Program-made: the position numbers and the translations under genes
DNA from: Candidatus Opitulatrix roisinitermitis
GTDB taxonomy: Bacteria > Actinomycetota > Actinomycetes > Actinomycetales > Bifidobacteriaceae
Direction of reading: 5' to 3'
Length of the DNA: 9,440 nucleotides
Assembly (NCBI GenBank): GCA_031288055.1
Contig: JAITSD010000031.1
Location: forward strand, 1-9,440
The notes under the pieces: model-generated
The model's input: only the letters and a program-made list of their open reading frames with translations
What the model was told of the DNA's origin: nothing
The model's database searches: none
In this document: positions 1-7,328 of the stretch, piece by piece
Position numbering within the stretch: the stretch's first letter is position 1
How the letters are laid out: every line of letters begins with the position of its first letter

Positions 1-951
1 TTAATGCCTGATGTTCTACCCAATAATGCCACTAACAAAGCAGTTAAATTTTCATCATCTAATCCAAAAGTAGCTGTAGTTAATGCCGAAGGTCAAGTCA
101 CAGCTATGTCTTATGGAGTAGCTGATATTATAGCAACAACTGTTGATGGTGGATTTATGGCTAAAAGTCAAATAATTGTGGATTCATCAATTGTTCCTGT
201 AATTTCAATTAAATTAATTCCTAAAAATATTAATTTATTAGTAGGGGAGGAATGGCAAATTACACCAGTAGTTTTGCCAGATACTGCGACTGAAAAATCG
301 GTAAGCTTTTTATCCTCTAATCCAGCGGTTCTTATAGTTGATAGCGGAGGTTTTGTTAGAGCTATAAATAGCGGTTCGGCTGCTATAACAGCCAGAACTT
401 ATGATGGTAATTTTGAGGATATTTGTAATATAGTTGTGTCTTATCCTTTTATATCTGTGGAATCTATTAATTTAACGCCGAATAATACCAGTATTGCCCA
501 AGGTGATAGCATTCGTTTGCTTACAACTATTTTACCAGATAATGCCAGTGATAAAGCGGTTGAGTTTTCATCATCTAATCCAAAAGTGGCCACAGTTGAG
601 TCTGATGGTCTGGTTAAGGGCATATCTAAAGGTATAGCCTATATTACCGTGGTAGCAAAAAACGGTGGTCAAATAGCTACTAGCCAAGTGGCTGTAGGTT
701 TTATACCAATTTCTGAAATTAATATATGGCCTGCAATAGATACTGTTGAATTGGGTAAAACTCAAGAGTTTATGGTTTCTATTTTGCCAGATAATGTAAT
801 CGATAAAGATGTTTTGTGGACAACATCAAATTCATCTGTAGGCATTATTAACCAAGGAGGAGTATTTACAGCTTTGATGACGGGACTTACTACTATTACG
901 GCTTCTGCTAGAGATGGGACTGACATATTTGAAACTAAATTAATAAAAGTA
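1..951 (+). repeat. Tandem Big_2 domain-coding repeats, unit about 250 bp
   Basis: Four domain-length units follow one another: one partial unit ending near 190, then 199-441, 457-696 and 709-951. Units 1 and 3 share a 23-base identical stretch (49-71 and 565-587) encoding the FSSSNPK region. Units 2 and 4 have diverged there (FLSSNPA and WTTSNSS). Confidence 0.8.
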
Positions 952-1533
952 ATTAATTCAATAATTAATTATAATATAGAGGATGTGCAGTATGGCGGTT
1001 TTGCGGAAAATGATATACGCCAAATGTATTATCGCAGGTTTACAAATGGTTGTAGTTATGAAGTTCTTGATAATGAGGTTTTTACTAAATATTGTCCTAA
1101 TAAATTAGTTGAACGAGAACAAATGGCAGCCTTTTTATATGCTATAGCCGGAGCTCCACCTTATATTCCGCCAGCAAAATCGCCATTTTTAGATTTAGAT
1201 AATAATAATATATTCTATACACAGATTATGTGGGGTGTGGCTAATGGTATTTGGTCAGGTTATCCTAATGATACATTTATGGCTGATAAAAAAATTACTA
1301 GAAGTCAGTTTATGACCACTTTATGGCGATTTTATGGCTCTCCAAGGTCTAGTTTTTTAGCTAATAGTCCTTTTACAGATATACAAATTAAAGATATTTT
1401 TTATGAGCCAGTTATATGGGCTGCGGAAAACGGTATTACTTCTGGCTTTAGAGAAGGAACATTCAAACCTAGTAATTATTGTACAAGATCTCAAATGGCT
1501 ATATTTATTATAAAAGCTGATGATAAATATTAG
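1..1533 (+). CDS. Secreted/surface protein with Big_2 Ig-like domains and SLH-like C-terminal repeats (5' partial)
   Basis: This is a probable cell-surface or secreted protein; its ligand is unknown. Counting residues from the first ATG (position 4), there are Big_2-type immunoglobulin-like domains at about 1-60 (incomplete), 66-146, 152-231 and 236-316. Each carries the family pattern of an LPxxAxxKxV strand followed by SSNPxV and a Gly-rich turn. Three S-layer-homology-like modules follow at about 330-387, 393-447 and 455-505, with FxD...FYxxIxW...NGIxSGxxxxTFxPxxxxTRxQM patterns like those ending many bifidobacterial and Actinomyces surface proteins. The gene is almost certainly cut by the window edge: the codon before the ATG is in frame and not a stop, no ribosome site is visible, and the first domain lacks its N-terminal strand. 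No LPxTG motif or C-terminal membrane helix is present, so retention at the surface would depend on the SLH-like modules. The domain calls are firm; the biological role is not known. Confidence 0.9.
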   Translation, partial: LMPDVLPNNATNKAVKFSSSNPKVAVVNAEGQVTAMSYGVADIIATTVDGGFMAKSQIIVDSSIVPVISIKLIPKNINLLVGEEWQITPVVLPDTATEKSVSFLSSNPAVLIVDSGGFVRAINSGSAAITARTYDGNFEDICNIVVSYPFISVESINLTPNNTSIAQGDSIRLLTTILPDNASDKAVEFSSSNPKVATVESDGLVKGISKGIAYITVVAKNGGQIATSQVAVGFIPISEINIWPAIDTVELGKTQEFMVSILPDNVIDKDVLWTTSNSSVGIINQGGVFTALMTGLTTITASARDGTDIFETKLIKVINSIINYNIEDVQYGGFAENDIRQMYYRRFTNGCSYEVLDNEVFTKYCPNKLVEREQMAAFLYAIAGAPPYIPPAKSPFLDLDNNNIFYTQIMWGVANGIWSGYPNDTFMADKKITRSQFMTTLWRFYGSPRSSFLANSPFTDIQIKDIFYEPVIWAAENGITSGFREGTFKPSNYCTRSQMAIFIIKADDKY

Positions 1534-1551
1534 TCTTAAAACAAAATAGTC

Positions 1552-1580
1552 TTTCCAACATCTTACTAATATGCTAGAAT
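1552..1580 (+). promoter_or_regulatory. Candidate sigma-70-type promoter of the phosphomutase gene
   Basis: A -35-like TTTCCA (1552-1557, 4 of 6 consensus bases) lies 17 bases before TAGAAT (1575-1580, 5 of 6), which is preceded by TGC to give an extended -10. It sits between the upstream surface-protein stop and the mutase start, and would give a leader of about 20 bases that includes the ribosome site. Prediction by pattern only; A+T-rich DNA gives chance matches. Confidence 0.5.
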
Positions 1581-1594
1581 TAAAGTGTAATAGT

Positions 1595-1600
1595 AAGGGA
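1595..1600 (+). promoter_or_regulatory. Ribosome binding site of the phosphomutase gene
   Basis: AAGGGA lies 8 bases before the ATG at 1609 and supports that start. The ATG-like triplet at 1602 is too close to the site to be used. Confidence 0.65.
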
Positions 1601-1608
1601 TATGTCAT

Positions 1609-3333
1609 ATGTTAGATCAGAAATTAATTAATAAAATAAATAAATGGATTGAACAAGATGTCTCTGATAATGATATAGGAACTTTAATTAGGATTTTTGA
1701 AAAAGCTAAATCGGGGGATAAATTAGCTCAAATTGAGTTAAAAAACTCTTTTGCTGGTCCTGTGGAATTTGGTACAGCTGGCCTGAGAGGTGTTATGAAA
1801 CCTGGTGAATCCAATTTAAATAGATCAACTATTATTAGAGCAGCTGCTGGACTGGCCGATTTTTGTAATTCTAAAGTTTTTCGAGCCAAAATAGTTATTG
1901 GCTATGATGCTAGATATCATTCTAAGGAGTTTGCTTATGATTCGGCGGCTGTTTTTGCGGCTAAAGGTTTGGAGGTATATTTAATGGAGCAAGCTTTACC
2001 GACTCCGATTTTAGCTTTTGCTTGCAACGATTTAAATTGTGATACGGCTGTTATGGTGACAGCTTCTCATAATCCTAAAGAGTATAATGGCTATAAAGTT
2101 TATCTAGGCGGTAGATTGGTGTCAAATTTGGGTCGCGGAGCTCAAATAGTCGAACCAATAGATAAAGAAATCGCTGAGTTAATCAAGGCTCAACCAGGTG
2201 CTAATAAAATTAGATTAGCTAAAAAAGGTTGGTTAAAATTAGATAATAAAATAGTTGATAAATATCTTTTTTCTATTCGTAAGCTTAATACCACAGCTTT
2301 ATTTGATGAAATTACTCCGCAAACTAAAGATAGTATTAAAATAGTGACTACTGGTATGCATGGTGTGGGCGGTCGGGTTCAAATAGAAGCTTTAAAAAAA
2401 GAGGGTTTTTATAATTTAGTTGAAGTTAAAGAACAAGCTCAACCAGATCCAGAGTTTCCAACAGTACCTTTTCCTAATCCGGAAGAGTCAGGAACTATGA
2501 ATTTAGCCTTGAAGTATGGACGAAAAGCTAAAGCTGATTTAATTTTAGCTAATGATCCTGATGCTGATAGATTAGGTGTGGCTATTTATGACCCATATAT
2601 TAAAGATTATCGCGTGTTAATGGGTGATGAAACAGCTCAACTTTTTATGGAATATTTTGCTAGAATTGCTAAGTCAACTCACGCCTTCGGTTCATCGTTG
2701 GTTTCATCTAGATTTATGAGTGTATTTGCTAAGGCTAAAAGTATTCCTTATATGCAGACTTTGACAGGCCATAAATGGTTAGCTAGAGTGCCAAATGCTA
2801 TTTTTGTTTATGAAGAGGCAATTGGCTTTAATTGTAATCCACTATTTATTGCTGATAAAGATGGTCCGACTGCTGGAGCAGTTTTGGCTAATATATGTGC
2901 ATTTTTTAAGCAACAAGGTAAAACACTTTATGATATTTTGGACTCACACGCTAGAGTTTTTGGATTATATAAGCAGTCTCAAGTTTCAATTAGGCTAGAT
3001 ACACCAGCTAAAATAAAAGCTTTAGTGGAATATATAAGAAAAAATATTCCCAAAGATTTTGATTCTTCACCTGTTGATTCCTTTTTTGATATGTCTAAGC
3101 ATCAATTTGGTGTTTTGTCAACTAATGGAATTGTTTTATATACTAAAGATAACACGCGAATTTTAGTTAGACCGTCAGGCACAGAGCCAAAAGTAAAGTT
3201 TTATATAGAAATAGTTTTACCTTGTCCAGTTAATGCTTCTACTAGTCAAATAACTAATTTGCGGAAAGCCGCTGATGAAAAATTGAATAGAATAAATGAA
3301 CAATTAAAACAATATGGCAAGATTAAATTATAG
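1609..3333 (+). CDS. Alpha-phosphohexomutase, PGM2-type; probable phosphopentomutase/phosphoglucomutase
   Basis: This cytoplasmic phosphosugar mutase moves phosphate between C1 and C5/C6 of a sugar via a phosphoserine. All four family motifs are intact: FGTAGLRG near the N-terminus; the active-site loop TASHNP with catalytic Ser153; the metal loop DPDADR at 316-321 (Asp316, 318 and 320 bind Mg2+); and the sugar loop EEAIGF at 402-407. The phosphate-binding RPSGTEP is at 521-527. DPDADR and EEAIG, instead of DGDADR and GEESG, together with the 574-aa length, are features of the PGM2 branch, whose human member prefers pentose phosphates. The next gene, deoC, uses deoxyribose-5-phosphate, which favours phosphopentomutase activity; glucose- or mannose-phosphate activity cannot be excluded. 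The ATG is supported by AAGGGA 8 bases upstream and by an extended -10 promoter. Four in-frame stops follow in a row (3331-3342). Family assignment is firm; substrate is inferred. Confidence 0.93.
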   Translation: MLDQKLINKINKWIEQDVSDNDIGTLIRIFEKAKSGDKLAQIELKNSFAGPVEFGTAGLRGVMKPGESNLNRSTIIRAAAGLADFCNSKVFRAKIVIGYDARYHSKEFAYDSAAVFAAKGLEVYLMEQALPTPILAFACNDLNCDTAVMVTASHNPKEYNGYKVYLGGRLVSNLGRGAQIVEPIDKEIAELIKAQPGANKIRLAKKGWLKLDNKIVDKYLFSIRKLNTTALFDEITPQTKDSIKIVTTGMHGVGGRVQIEALKKEGFYNLVEVKEQAQPDPEFPTVPFPNPEESGTMNLALKYGRKAKADLILANDPDADRLGVAIYDPYIKDYRVLMGDETAQLFMEYFARIAKSTHAFGSSLVSSRFMSVFAKAKSIPYMQTLTGHKWLARVPNAIFVYEEAIGFNCNPLFIADKDGPTAGAVLANICAFFKQQGKTLYDILDSHARVFGLYKQSQVSIRLDTPAKIKALVEYIRKNIPKDFDSSPVDSFFDMSKHQFGVLSTNGIVLYTKDNTRILVRPSGTEPKVKFYIEIVLPCPVNASTSQITNLRKAADEKLNRINEQLKQYGKIKL

Positions 3334-3374
3334 TAATAGTAATGGAAATAATACTAAGATAGTAATGATAATTT

Positions 3375-3380
3375 AGGGGG
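3375..3380 (+). promoter_or_regulatory. Ribosome binding site of deoC
   Basis: AGGGGG lies 7 bases before the ATG at 3388. It is one of the strongest Shine-Dalgarno sites in the window and fixes the deoC start. Confidence 0.7.
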
Positions 3381-3387
3381 CAATTAA

Positions 3388-4050
3388 ATGGAAAATAAGT
3401 TAATATATAAATATATAGATCATACACTTTTGAAACCAACTAGTTCATGGATTGATATTAGCCAAATTTGTCAGCAGGCTTTAGATTATAAAACAGCTTC
3501 AGCTTGTATTCCACCAATTTATGTTGAGAAGGCTCATAAAACTTTTCCTGAGTTAAATATTTGTACAGTTATTGGTTTTCCTTTAGGTTATACTTATTCA
3601 GATATTAAGACTTACGAAGCTCAAGAAGCTTTAGCTAAAGGAGCTAATGAAATAGATATGGTTACGAATATTGCCGAGATAAAAAATTTAGATTGGGATA
3701 AAGTTTTGGCAGATATTGTAGCAGTTAGACAGGTTACACAAGGGCATATATTAAAGGTTATTATTGAAACAGCCTATTTAAATAAGGTGGAAAAAATTAA
3801 AATGTGTCAATTAATTACGCAAGCTAAGGCTGATTATATAAAAACTTCCACGGGTTTTGCTTCTAGTGGTGCAACCCCAGCTGATATTGAACTTTTTTCT
3901 AAATATATTGGATCTAGAGTTCGCATGAAAGCAGCTGGTGGAGTTAAAACTAAATCAGATATTGAAAAGTATATTGCTTTAGGTGTTGATAGAATAGGTA
4001 CATCTTCAGCCATTGAAATATTGGCTGGACAGACAGCTAAAGGTTATTAA
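3388..4050 (+). CDS. deoC: Deoxyribose-phosphate aldolase
   Basis: This cytoplasmic class I aldolase cleaves 2-deoxy-D-ribose-5-phosphate to acetaldehyde and glyceraldehyde-3-phosphate, the last step of deoxynucleoside breakdown. The 220-aa length is normal for Gram-positive DeoC. Visible signatures are the N-terminal DHTLLKPT, CTVIGFPLG in the first part of the barrel, and NEIDMV with the conserved Asp90. LKVIIETAYL follows, then the Schiff-base lysine in YIKTSTGF (Lys152) and the proton-relay lysine in RMKAAGGVKT (Lys181). All residues needed for catalysis are present. The start is supported by AGGGGG 7 bases upstream. It lies 54 bases after the phosphomutase on the same strand, so the two probably share a transcript and act in sequence. 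No deoR-type regulator or nucleoside phosphorylase is in the window. Confidence 0.96.
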   Translation: MENKLIYKYIDHTLLKPTSSWIDISQICQQALDYKTASACIPPIYVEKAHKTFPELNICTVIGFPLGYTYSDIKTYEAQEALAKGANEIDMVTNIAEIKNLDWDKVLADIVAVRQVTQGHILKVIIETAYLNKVEKIKMCQLITQAKADYIKTSTGFASSGATPADIELFSKYIGSRVRMKAAGGVKTKSDIEKYIALGVDRIGTSSAIEILAGQTAKGY

Positions 4051-4153
4051 AATATTGGGGATTATTAAGGTTGGTTAAATTTAAAAAATATTAAAATTAA
4101 AGGTTAGTAAGTATTAGATAAAGTAATCAAATTTGTAGAATTGGAAAATTAGT

Positions 4154-4948
4154 ATGGTGAAAATAAATGAATTATTAGAAAATAATGCAACCCCTAATTG
4201 TGAAGCTGAAGAGATAGCTAATTTAATTAAACAATCCGATAAAACCCCTAAGACTTCAAACGGAGAATCTGTTTGGTTTAAAGGCGTCCTTAAAAGCTTG
4301 AATAATAAATTAAAAAATAGTCATAAAGTGGATAAAAAAGATAGAATTGTTAAAATTACTAAAGCTGATAAAAGTTGGCCAAACTCTAAAAAGCCTTTAG
4401 TGATTTTATGTTCTATTACAGGTTTTATAATAGTGTTAGTTTTAGTGGCTATATCATTATTTTTGTGGCCTGGTTGGATACGTAAACAGGTTGGTTTAGA
4501 ACATATTTCACCGTCAATGGCTATTGTTCAACCTGATAAAACACCTTTACAAAAAGCAATACCTTTATATGATAAGGATTACGCTTTGTCGCAAATTACT
4601 GCTGGTGTTGATAAATGGTACAGTTTGGCTAATGTTCCCCAAGAGTCTTATAGTTTAGTTTATAAGCAATCTGGTAATAATGATACAGATATTAATGTAA
4701 TGTTAGGTCAATGGGCAAATGACAAAACTGCTACTAAAGTTGTGTCTAAATTGCAATCAGTTTATTCAGCTGAACCTGTGGATAAAGGAGTTGTGTTAGC
4801 AAATGGTCAAGCTGTGGGACAATATTATATTTATGCTTCCAAAAGCGATAAGCCAGCCATGGTTATTTGGACAAATAAAAGTTTAGTTATTCAAGCTGTG
4901 GGACCATTTGACAATTTAAAAAGTTTTTACAACGGTTACTCTTTTTAA
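4154..4948 (+). CDS. Uncharacterised single-pass membrane protein
   Basis: I do not recognise this 264-aa protein as a named family. Residues 1-80 are hydrophilic and rich in lysine and asparagine, and are probably cytoplasmic. One membrane helix follows at about 82-104, preceded by a Lys-Lys-Pro and followed by WPGWIRK. The remaining roughly 155 residues look like a folded extracytoplasmic domain, with alternating short hydrophobic strands ending in VIWTNKSLVIQAVGP, and no cysteines. There is no signal-peptidase site, lipobox or catalytic motif. It lies 103 bases after deoC on the same strand and converges with serS. The start has only GGAA 7 bases upstream; a TAGAAT at 4136-4141 could be a -10 giving a very short leader. 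A sensory or cell-envelope role is possible but unsupported. Confidence 0.8.
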   Translation: MVKINELLENNATPNCEAEEIANLIKQSDKTPKTSNGESVWFKGVLKSLNNKLKNSHKVDKKDRIVKITKADKSWPNSKKPLVILCSITGFIIVLVLVAISLFLWPGWIRKQVGLEHISPSMAIVQPDKTPLQKAIPLYDKDYALSQITAGVDKWYSLANVPQESYSLVYKQSGNNDTDINVMLGQWANDKTATKVVSKLQSVYSAEPVDKGVVLANGQAVGQYYIYASKSDKPAMVIWTNKSLVIQAVGPFDNLKSFYNGYSF

Positions 4949-5022
4949 TAATTAGTATGGAATAAAGTTATTTAATTTGATAATTTATAGCTTTGCGACG
5001 TTTGTTTTATTTAGTGATTATG
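4949..5022. other. Convergent intergenic gap with no visible terminator
   Basis: This gap lies between the stop of the membrane-protein gene (+) and the stop of serS (-). It is A+T-rich, and I see no G+C-containing stem followed by a T-run on either strand. Transcripts from the two sides may overlap here or end by a Rho-type mechanism. Confidence 0.5.
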
Positions 5023-6288
5023 TTATTTAATAAACTTTAGATCGTTCATATAAGGTTGAAGTGCAGTGGGGATTTTAACGCTGCCATCAGCTTGTTGATG
5101 GTTTTCCAAAATTGCTACTATCCAGCGAGTAGTTGCTAATGTGCCGTTTAGAGTGGCAGCAAATTGATTTTTACCGTTGTTATTAATATATTTAATATTA
5201 AGCCGTCTAGCTTGATAAGTTGTGCAATTTGAAGTAGAAGTTAATTCTAAATAACGCTTCTGTGAGGGCAGATAGGCTTCACAATCAAATTTTCTAGCCG
5301 CCGAACTACCTAAATCTCCAGCTGCAATATCAATAACTCGATAAGGTATTTCCATTTTGTTTAAAATTGATTTTTCGATATCTAATATTTTTAGGTGTTC
5401 TTTTTCGGCTATATCAGGTCGACAATAGGTAAACATTTCAACTTTATTAAATTGATGAACTCTAATTATACCTCGTGTGTCCTTACCATATGAACCAGCT
5501 TCACGGCGATAACAAGTTGAAATGCCAGCATAGGATATAGTTTGCGATTTTAAATCTAAAACTTCATCTTTATGATAGCCTGCTATAGCAACTTCACTGG
5601 TGCCAGTTAAATAGGCTTTATCAGGCTCGGATAGTTTATAAACTTCGGCTGAATGTTCGCCTAAAAAACCTGTACTCTCCATAATGTCTGGTAAAACTAG
5701 TGTAGGTGTTATAATAGGAATTAATCCCGCATTAATAGCTGTGTCAATAGCTAAGCGTTGTAAGGCTAATTCTAATTGAGCACCCAGTCCTTTGAGAAAA
5801 TAGAATCGGGTACCTGAGACTTTTGTACCTCTTTGAGTGTCAAGAATGTTAAGCTTTTGACCTATGTCTAAATGGTCTTTAATATTTATACCGAGAGCTG
5901 TGAAATTCGGTATTTGACCGATTTCTTCTAAAACTATAAAATTAGTTTCATCCCCCCGTGGGGCTCCTTCAATTATATTGTCTATTGACCTAGCTAATTT
6001 TAAATAAGCATTTTGATTTTCATCAACGCGGGTTTTAGTTTGCTGAATTTGTAAAGATAAATTTTTTAATTTAGCTAAAAGTTGTGGTTTATTAGCATTT
6101 GAGGTTTTAGGTATGGTTTTGCCTAGTTGGTTTTGTTCAGCTTTTAGGTTTTCATATTCCGCAATAACTACGCGTCTATTATCATCAGCTTGTAATAATT
6201 CATCTATTATATCAACATTTTGTCCGCGAAATATTTGTGATTGCTTCACTTTGGATGGATTTTGGCGAACAAACTTTATGTCAATCAT
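5023..6288 (-). CDS. serS: Serine--tRNA ligase
   Basis: This enzyme charges tRNA-Ser, and tRNA-Sec if present, with serine in the cytoplasm. At 421 aa it is full length. Residues 1 to about 105 form the N-terminal tRNA-binding coiled-coil arm, rich in Lys, Gln and Leu heptads. The class II catalytic core follows: motif 1 around IITPTLVLP (192-200), the serine-recognition TSE (230-232), motif 2 with CYRREAGSYGKDTRG (259-273), and motif 3 with GTLATTR ending at Arg388. The string TSTSNCTTYQARR (350-362) is characteristic of actinobacterial SerRS. It starts 50 bases after whiA on the same strand. No Shine-Dalgarno sequence is visible before the ATG; an extended -10 six bases upstream suggests a leaderless transcript, although read-through from whiA remains possible. 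No T-box leader fits in the short gap. Confidence 0.97.
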   Translation of the reverse strand: MIDIKFVRQNPSKVKQSQIFRGQNVDIIDELLQADDNRRVVIAEYENLKAEQNQLGKTIPKTSNANKPQLLAKLKNLSLQIQQTKTRVDENQNAYLKLARSIDNIIEGAPRGDETNFIVLEEIGQIPNFTALGINIKDHLDIGQKLNILDTQRGTKVSGTRFYFLKGLGAQLELALQRLAIDTAINAGLIPIITPTLVLPDIMESTGFLGEHSAEVYKLSEPDKAYLTGTSEVAIAGYHKDEVLDLKSQTISYAGISTCYRREAGSYGKDTRGIIRVHQFNKVEMFTYCRPDIAEKEHLKILDIEKSILNKMEIPYRVIDIAAGDLGSSAARKFDCEAYLPSQKRYLELTSTSNCTTYQARRLNIKYINNNGKNQFAATLNGTLATTRWIVAILENHQQADGSVKIPTALQPYMNDLKFIK

Positions 6289-6294
6289 AGTATT

Positions 6295-6303
6295 AGTTTA
6301 TCA
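6295..6303 (-). promoter_or_regulatory. Candidate extended -10 for leaderless serS transcription
   Basis: On the - strand TGA-TAAACT ends exactly 6 bases before the serS ATG, matching the TGn-TANNNT form and the spacing known for leaderless actinobacterial mRNAs. No convincing -35 lies upstream, and no Shine-Dalgarno sequence lies between it and the start. Pattern evidence only. Confidence 0.4.
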
Positions 6304-6338
6304 TTTTATTAGTTTTGACTATTTTTTTGCCTGGCTAA

Positions 6339-7328
6339 CTAAAGCTCTTTACAGCTATTTTCCATAGTTTGTAAAGTATCAGGAATGTTTTGTTTATGAG
6401 CTACTTTATCAGCTATTTGGTTTAGTCTTTTTAGTCTAGAAGCGATAGCGTCTTTGGTGGCTGGAGGTTGGCTTAGGCAGCCTAATTTTTCTAACGATAC
6501 ATTTGGGTTTTTAATGCGTAATTTAGCTGCATCTATGAGTTCTGATTTAATATTATTATTGTTGCGTAAAATTTCTAAAGCTCTTTTAGCTTTAATTATG
6601 GCAATTTGGCTGGCACGACGAGAGCGTAAAATATTAGTATCAGTTGTGTTATTAGAATATATACGAGACTTTGATTTAGGTATTTTAATATACGCTTTAT
6701 TGAATTCTTCAGCTGTTTTAATAGCTCCTGTAAAATTTAAAAATTCAACTATATCTTGTTTGTCTTTTATAGTAACTTTATAAATACCTCTAGGCGATTT
6801 AGTTCTAGTTTCAATGTTTAGTTTATTAAATATACCATCTAGTGACATAGCTATATCAGTTGAGGGTACAGTTATTTCAATAATTCCAGCTCGGCTAGGG
6901 TCTGTTATTTTGCCAGAACAAATAAAAATTGTGGCAACGGCTTGTTTTAATAAGTGTTTTTCAGCAAAAATTATTTCCTTAGCTAGTCCCACGACAGGTA
7001 AACCTATACGATTAGTTAATCCAGCTTTTTTAATTAAAGTGTTATCTTTGGAAACAACCTGAACTATTAAATGCTCTAAACCGCTATTTACAGATGCATC
7101 TTTAACAGATATTATATGCGGTTGTGTATTGAAAGCAGATTTTAGATATTTAGCTAAATTTTTAGCAAATTGCAAAGATCTAGAATGTATATTAATTATT
7201 AAATTATCATCATCTGTTTTAAGTTCGCCGTTTATTCGCATGGCCACAGATACAATAATTTGTTGTGCTTCAATATCGTCAATTTTTATTTTAGTGATTT
7301 CATCAATGGCTGATTGCGTATAATTCAT
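6339..7328 (-). CDS. whiA: WhiA transcriptional regulator
   Basis: WhiA is a DNA-binding protein built from a degenerate LAGLIDADG homing-endonuclease fold and a C-terminal helix-turn-helix. In Streptomyces it controls sporulation and cell-division genes with WhiB; in non-sporulating bacteria it affects division and chromosome segregation. In this 329-aa protein, residues 1-120 are the N-terminal half of the endonuclease-like fold. The second half is at about 125-205, including SGKITDPSRAGIIEITVP. The HTH region is at about 235-312, with the family string SLEKLGCLSQPPATKDAIASRLKRL (278-302). The LAGLIDADG catalytic acids are not evident, as expected for a non-cleaving member. Its ATG overlaps the rapZ stop as ATGA, and AAGGA lies 9 bases upstream inside rapZ, so the two are probably translationally coupled. 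The yvcK gene often found between them is absent. Confidence 0.93.
   Translation of the reverse strand: MNYTQSAIDEITKIKIDDIEAQQIIVSVAMRINGELKTDDDNLIINIHSRSLQFAKNLAKYLKSAFNTQPHIISVKDASVNSGLEHLIVQVVSKDNTLIKKAGLTNRIGLPVVGLAKEIIFAEKHLLKQAVATIFICSGKITDPSRAGIIEITVPSTDIAMSLDGIFNKLNIETRTKSPRGIYKVTIKDKQDIVEFLNFTGAIKTAEEFNKAYIKIPKSKSRIYSNNTTDTNILRSRRASQIAIIKAKRALEILRNNNNIKSELIDAAKLRIKNPNVSLEKLGCLSQPPATKDAIASRLKRLNQIADKVAHKQNIPDTLQTMENSCKEL

Noticed and set aside
1357..1608. An 83-codon open frame on the - strand across the end of the surface-protein gene
   Set aside because: It is the antisense of a well-defined SLH-like module and the mutase promoter region, with no recognisable protein features.
4051..4153. 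The deoC to membrane-protein gap as a site of a small RNA or riboswitch
   Set aside because: It is low-complexity A/T sequence with only short palindromes such as TTAAATTTAA and no stable G+C-containing structure.
6310..6328. A small hairpin TAGT-TTTG-ACTA followed by seven T on the + strand, resembling a terminator
   Set aside because: The stem has only four base pairs, mostly A/T, and no + strand gene ends there, so it is likely chance in A+T-rich DNA.
6113..6367. An 84-codon open frame on the + strand over the serS start and the whiA-serS gap
   Set aside because: It is antisense to the conserved SerRS N-terminal arm, and its translation has no family resemblance.
6454..6783. A 109-codon open frame on the + strand, with further ones at 6814-7062 and 7129-7323
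   Set aside because: They lie opposite whiA, whose protein is clearly recognisable; their translations resemble no family and they have no ribosome sites.
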